64,000 bases of DNA. Source: Allobosea sp. LC85 (lineage in GTDB: Bacteria > Pseudomonadota > Alphaproteobacteria > Rhizobiales > Beijerinckiaceae). A program made the translations under genes and the position numbers. The notes below the pieces were generated by a model that was given only the letters and a program-made list of their open reading frames with translations, searched no databases and was not told where the DNA came from. Within the stretch, counting starts at the first letter, position 1; each line of letters starts with the position of its first letter. This document shows, piece by piece, positions 60,068-64,000 of this stretch. The stretch is from NCBI RefSeq assembly GCF_000735605.1, contig NZ_JPKG01000057.1, forward strand, positions 62,001 through 126,000. Reading direction: 5' to 3'.

Positions 60068-60173
60068 CTAGAGCATTTTCGAGCGAAGTGGACATCGGTT
60101 CGCGTGAAGAAAATGCGATAAAACAAAGAGCTAGAGCATTTTCGCGATTCGGAGAAGCACGGAAATGCTCTAG
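60068..60173. repeat. Rhizobiales-type inverted repeat element (CTAGAGCATTTTC family)
   Basis: Left part CTAGAGCATTTTCGAGCG, AAGTGGACATCGGTTCGCG and TGAAGAAAATGCGATAAAAC then AAAGAG; right part CTAGAGCATTTTCGCGATTC ending GGAAATGCTCTAG. AGCATTTTC/GAAAATGC and CTAGAGCATTT/AAATGCTCTAG make two hairpins. This family is very common in intergenic DNA of the order. Its layout matches that of the hairpin-B REPs in this window (see findings). Confidence 0.9.
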
Positions 60174-60494
60174 GTCCGCCGCTCAGTTGCAGCGACTTAA
60201 GGCGATGGATGGGAATGTCAGCTCACCACACCCATCTCCGACATTGCCGCAGCCTGTCAGTCCGGCGCATCCAGCCCGAGAGGGCCCGCGACGCAGCGCG
60301 CCAACGTCTCGACGGAGACCGAACCCGGTTCGCCATCAGGGTTCGTCCGCGCGCTCGTTGCTGAAGCGCAACAGGGTGCGACAAAGCCGCAAGGTCAAAA
60401 ACTCGGAGCGCTGCGTTCGGATCATGCCGCGCTAGACTGCGGAGACTGCGTCGCGGGTTAACGGCGGCGGCCTATGCCTACCCCTGAGGACCCG
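60174..60494. other. Gene-free leader before the second autotransporter
   Basis: No gene. Several short GC-rich dyads but no clear promoter. The -35/-10 boxes of the autotransporter gene should lie in the last 120 bases; I cannot identify them with confidence. Confidence 0.4.
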
Positions 60495-63400
60495 ATGCTC
60501 TCCTGTCTGCAGCGCGCCCTGCGCGATACGACATCCCTCGTTGCCCCCTCCGCGCTCTCCAGGACGACTGCATTGGCGACCGGCATGATTGCCGGGGCGC
60601 TGCTGTTCCCGTCGGGTCAGGTGCAGGCACAGCAGATCTGGAATGGCGCGGGATCGGACTTCAATACCGGCGTGAACTGGACGCCAGGCACGGTGCCGGG
60701 CGTGGGCAACGTGGCCGTCTTTGCCGGATCGACCGCAAACAACAACCTCGGCACGTCCCTGAACACGTCGCTCGGCGGGATCACCTATAGCGCTGGAGCC
60801 AGCCCATACACGATCACACTGGGCGACAATCTCCAGTTATTCGGAAACGTTGCCAACAATTCAAGCGCCACTCAGGTGATAGACGTCGGTGGCAAGGCGA
60901 TATTCTTCTATGCAGCGGCTAATTCCGGAACCAATGTAACTTATAATCTTGCGGCTGGTGGAGAGATCCAGTTCAGGGGGAGTTCGGTCGGCGGGCTGTC
61001 GCGCTTCACTCTCGGGGCCCTCTCGCGGATCGGGATCTTCGAGACGGCAAACGCGGTGGCCTTGGGTTCGCTCAGCGGTTCGGGACTGATCGAAAACGTC
61101 GCCCCGGGTGCCACGACGCTCGCCATCGGCGGGCTGAACGAAACCTCGACCTTCTCCGGTCAGATTTCTTCGGGCGGCGGCGGGGGGGCGCTCGGCATCG
61201 AGAAGGTCGGCAGCGGCACGCTGATCCTGACCGGAACGAATACCTATACCGGCGGCACGACCATCAGCGCGGGAACGCTGCAGATTGGCAATGGCGGCAT
61301 CTCGGGTTCGATCGCCGGCAACGTCACGAACAATGCGTCCCTGGTCTTCAACCGGGTCGACAATCTCACCTTCAGCGGCGTGATCAGCGGCTCGGGAACG
61401 CTGACCAAGATGGGTGCAGGCACCTTGGCCCTGTCCGTCGGCAACACCTATTCCGGCGGAACGAGCTTGACCGGTGGGACACTGGCGATCGCGTCGGGGA
61501 CCTCGCTCGGATCCGGCCCGCTGCAGATGTCGGCCGCGACGACGTTTCGCACCCTCGGCAATCTCACCGTGAACAATCCCGTGTCGCTCGCGGGCGGCAC
61601 CGCGACCATCGATACAGACGCGTTCGATCTCGGTCTGGGCGGCGTCATCAGCGGCATAGGCACCCTGACCAAGACGGGCACCGGTACGCTGACTCTCTCG
61701 GGCGTCAATACTTATTCCGGCGCGACCTGGATCCAGGACGGCACGCTGCGGATGGGTGGGGCCGGTGTCCTTTCGAACCAGACGGCGGTGCAGATTTCGG
61801 CAGGGGCGACCTTCGACCTCAACGGCTTGACCCAATCCGTCGGCTCGCTGTCGGGAACCGGCGACGTGCTGCTGAGCGGCGCGACATTGCGGGCGGGAAA
61901 CAGCAACACCGACACGACCTTCTCCGGCACCATCTCGGGCGCGGGCTCGCTGCTCAAGGACGGCACCGGTACGCTGACGCTGAACGGCGCCAACTCTCAT
62001 ACCGGGGTGACCCAGGTGCTCGGCGGCAGGCTCGTCGTCGACGGTTCGGTCGCCAGCCCGGTGATCGTGATGCCTGGCGCCACGCTCGCCGGCTCCGGCT
62101 CGGTCGGCATAACCACGGTCGACGGCACGCTCTCGCCCGGCAATTCGCCGGGCACGTTGACCATCAACGGCAACCTCGTGATGGGGGTCGCATCGACCTA
62201 TGTGGCCGAGGTGCAGGGCGCGGCGGCGGACCGGGTCAACGTCACCGGCACGGCAAGCCTCGCCGGCACGCTGAGATTGGTGCCGCTGGGCGGCGCCTAT
62301 ACGTTCAACAGCGCCTACACGCTGCTCTCGGCAACGGGCGGGCTCGGCGGCACGAGCTTCAGCCCGGTCGACACCGCCGGTCCCTTCGGCGATGGCGTCA
62401 CCACCAGCATCGCCTACACCGCGACCGACGTACTGCTGACGCTGACGCCGAAGCCACTGGTCCCGATCGTCGATCCAGCTGCGCCGGCGCCGGCGAGGCC
62501 ACGCCTTGGTGTTGGTCGCCCGGCCAATGCCTATGCCGTCGCCGCGGCTATCGACGGCGCGGTGGCGAATGGCGGCGATCCGTCTGCGCTGTTCGGCGTC
62601 TACAACCTGCCGGCTGCGGCCATCCCGGCTGCGGTCAACAGCCTGTCGGGCGAGGTCCATACGGCCGCACCCGCCATGGCCAACACCGCCGCCGACCGCT
62701 TCCTCGGCACTCTGCTCGACGGTGCGGGCGCGGGCCGGCTCTCCGGCGCAGCCGGAGGCCCCGGCGGCACAGCAGGCTTCACCGCCGACTTGCCCTCGAA
62801 ACAGGACTTGCCCTCGAAACAGAACCTGCCCTCGAAACAGGACGGCCCGGGCCGCAGCACCTTCGATCCCGCCCGCTTCTCGCTCTGGGGGGCGACATTC
62901 GGGTCGACCGGACGCAGCGACGGCGACCGGATCGTCGGCTCCGCCAACCGCAACCTCTCCGACGGCCATGCCGCGGTCGGTGCCGACATCCGGCTGGGCA
63001 GCAATACGGTGGTGGGCGCCGCGGTCGCGGGCGGTCAGTCGCGCGCCTCGCTTTCCGGCGGGCTCGGCAAGGCCGAAGCGGACGTCTTCCAGGCCGGTAT
63101 CTACGGCCGTACCACGCTCGGCAGCGTCAACCTCGCGGCGGCACTGGGCTATGCCAGGCTCGAGACCGATACGACACGCGCCATTTCCGCGCTCGGCCTC
63201 ACCGGCGTCACAGCCTCCTATGCGACGCAGGCCTGGAGCGGGCGGATCGAAGCCAGCCTCCCGGTCATCGCCTGGAGCGGCATCACGCTCTCGCCGCTGG
63301 CCGCCTTCCAGGCGGTGCGGGCGAGCAGCCCGGCCGCGGTCGAGCGCGACGTGATGGGGGCCACCGCGGGCATGCTGACGCTGGCGAAGCGCACCGACAT

Positions 63401-63716
63401 GACGAGCCGCAGCGAGCTCGGCCTGCGGCTTGACGCCAGCTTGCTGGCGGGCGCCATGCCGGTCACCGGCTTCGTGCGCGCCGCCTGGGCGCATTACTAC
63501 CAGCGCGATGCCGATCTCACGGCCTCGCTCAACGGCCTGCCCGGCGCACTCTTCGGGGTGACCGGCGCGCGGCCCGACCGCAATGCGGCACTGCTGGCGG
63601 CTGGTGCCGATGTCAAGCTCAGCCAGAGCGGCAGCCTCGGCATGCGCGTCGATTCCGAGCTCTCGGACAACACACGCCGCCTCGGCGGAACCGCTCAGCT
63701 CAGGGTCAGCTTCTGA
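60495..63716 (+). CDS. Second autotransporter with PATR repeats
   Basis: 1073 residues. A signal peptide with a long n-region (MLSCLQRALRDTTSLV, then ALATGMIAGALLFPSG, cleavage near VQAQQIW). The passenger has repeated blocks GSGTLILTGTNTYTGGTTIS, GTGTLTLSGVNTYSGATWIQ and GTGTLTLNGANSHTGVTQVL, then the barrel from about FSLWGATFGSTGRSDGDRIV to the terminal LRVSF. Between passenger and barrel a linker holds three copies of LPSKQD/N (62787-62840). ATG 60495 has GAGGA five bases upstream; the ATG at 60474 lacks a site. Type V secreted surface protein; it differs from the first in length and barrel sequence, so the two are not simple duplicates. Confidence 0.93.
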   Translation: MLSCLQRALRDTTSLVAPSALSRTTALATGMIAGALLFPSGQVQAQQIWNGAGSDFNTGVNWTPGTVPGVGNVAVFAGSTANNNLGTSLNTSLGGITYSAGASPYTITLGDNLQLFGNVANNSSATQVIDVGGKAIFFYAAANSGTNVTYNLAAGGEIQFRGSSVGGLSRFTLGALSRIGIFETANAVALGSLSGSGLIENVAPGATTLAIGGLNETSTFSGQISSGGGGGALGIEKVGSGTLILTGTNTYTGGTTISAGTLQIGNGGISGSIAGNVTNNASLVFNRVDNLTFSGVISGSGTLTKMGAGTLALSVGNTYSGGTSLTGGTLAIASGTSLGSGPLQMSAATTFRTLGNLTVNNPVSLAGGTATIDTDAFDLGLGGVISGIGTLTKTGTGTLTLSGVNTYSGATWIQDGTLRMGGAGVLSNQTAVQISAGATFDLNGLTQSVGSLSGTGDVLLSGATLRAGNSNTDTTFSGTISGAGSLLKDGTGTLTLNGANSHTGVTQVLGGRLVVDGSVASPVIVMPGATLAGSGSVGITTVDGTLSPGNSPGTLTINGNLVMGVASTYVAEVQGAAADRVNVTGTASLAGTLRLVPLGGAYTFNSAYTLLSATGGLGGTSFSPVDTAGPFGDGVTTSIAYTATDVLLTLTPKPLVPIVDPAAPAPARPRLGVGRPANAYAVAAAIDGAVANGGDPSALFGVYNLPAAAIPAAVNSLSGEVHTAAPAMANTAADRFLGTLLDGAGAGRLSGAAGGPGGTAGFTADLPSKQDLPSKQNLPSKQDGPGRSTFDPARFSLWGATFGSTGRSDGDRIVGSANRNLSDGHAAVGADIRLGSNTVVGAAVAGGQSRASLSGGLGKAEADVFQAGIYGRTTLGSVNLAAALGYARLETDTTRAISALGLTGVTASYATQAWSGRIEASLPVIAWSGITLSPLAAFQAVRASSPAAVERDVMGATAGMLTLAKRTDMTSRSELGLRLDASLLAGAMPVTGFVRAAWAHYYQRDADLTASLNGLPGALFGVTGARPDRNAALLAAGADVKLSQSGSLGMRVDSELSDNTRRLGGTAQLRVSF
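62787..62840 (+). repeat. 18-base tandem repeat x3 inside the autotransporter linker
   Basis: GACTTGCCCTCGAAACAG at 62787 and 62805, then AACCTGCCCTCGAAACAG at 62823. In frame, encoding LPSKQ units (DLPSKQ, DLPSKQ, NLPSKQ). Copy number could vary between strains without breaking the frame. Confidence 0.9.
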
Positions 63717-63894
63717 GGTTGCACTGGAGAGCGCCCGAGAGCGAGCCTCTTCCTGTCCGGATCATCGCGTCCGATCCTCGCAAGGTCGGTTTCCGACCCA
63801 TCTCGGACGTTCGCGGTTGGACCGCAAAGTCCTGAAAGCGGTCGATTATGGGCACTATGGCGCGGCGACCGCCAACCCTCCAGATGATCAGCGT

Positions 63895-64000
63895 TCAACC
63901 ATCCAGCCACGTGGCGAGACCGTCCAGCGTCTGCAGCCCATACTCCACCGCGCCGAAACCGACGACCACCTGGCGACGTTCGCGGCTTGGGTGAAGCTGG
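63895..64000 (-). CDS. C-terminal end of an unrecognised gene cut by the window
   Basis: On the minus strand a frame is open from the window end to TGA 63895-63897, giving 34 residues with EYGLQTLDGLATWLDG at the end, a helical C-terminus. The 5' part lies outside, so family and function cannot be named. The 178 bases between the autotransporter stop and this gene show no feature. Confidence 0.4.
   Translation of the reverse strand, partial: QLHPSRERRQVVVGFGAVEYGLQTLDGLATWLDG

Noticed and set aside
60861..63494. 877-codon minus-strand frame opposite the second autotransporter
   Set aside because: Antisense shadow; the plus-strand protein has a signal peptide, repeats and barrel.

Overview
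The window is high-GC DNA (well over 60% by eye) from an alphaproteobacterium, most likely Hyphomicrobiales and possibly Bosea-like. I base this on the tripartite-tricarboxylate receptor, the many LysR/GntR/RpiR/FCD regulators, the ABC importers and the dispersed palindromic repeats of a type common in that order. Species assignment is inference. I saw no rRNA, tRNA, CRISPR array, intact insertion sequence or prophage. It reads as chromosomal catabolic and regulatory DNA.

Left part (1-17.6 kb): the 3' end of a TlpA-like thioredoxin gene, then a minus-strand catabolic run from 9450 down to 627. Its genes are an alpha/beta hydrolase, an EntE-like aryl-CoA/aryl-AMP ligase, a flavin monooxygenase of the salicylyl-CoA 5-hydroxylase type, a maleate-isomerase-like racemase, a hot-dog thioesterase, a VOC-fold protein, an 86-residue orphan, a solute receptor and a metallo-beta-lactamase-fold hydrolase. 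Most junctions overlap (ATGA). A divergent LysR gene probably controls it. Together they look like CoA-dependent hydroxylation and breakdown of an aromatic acid, with no recognisable gentisate dioxygenase. Next comes a divergent two-component pair (NarL-type regulator and hybrid kinase), followed by a 1409-residue autotransporter. The same TACGGCA-N2-TGCCGTA palindrome lies on both sides of the pair.

Middle (17.7-45 kb): the conserved prkA-yeaH-spoVR stress operon, an SphA/MetA-type outer membrane protein, a tiny CxxCH protein, a class A penicillin-binding protein and a GYD protein. Then a sugar/polyol module (Gfo/Idh/MocA dehydrogenase plus CUT2-type ABC importer) faces an RpiR regulator across a GGAA-N6-TTCC operator, an IolR-like arrangement. 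LuxR and AraC regulators, a SAM methyltransferase between two repeat elements, and a transposase scar follow. A GntR-headed operon carries a glutamine amidotransferase, a PotD-like receptor, an M24-fold hydrolase, a fused double permease and an ATPase.

Right part (45-64 kb): an archaeal-type adenosine-specific kinase, then a second ABC importer (Dpp/Opp type) with another M24-fold hydrolase, an archaeal-type fructose-1,6-bisphosphate aldolase/phosphatase, an unrecognised protein, a Rieske domain fused to a long helical domain, an aldehyde dehydrogenase, a LysR/NTF2-like divergent pair and a second autotransporter. Composite two-hairpin REP elements recur at six loci, including a perfect 59-bp triplication at 27.2 kb, and a related repeat family appears at 60.1 kb.
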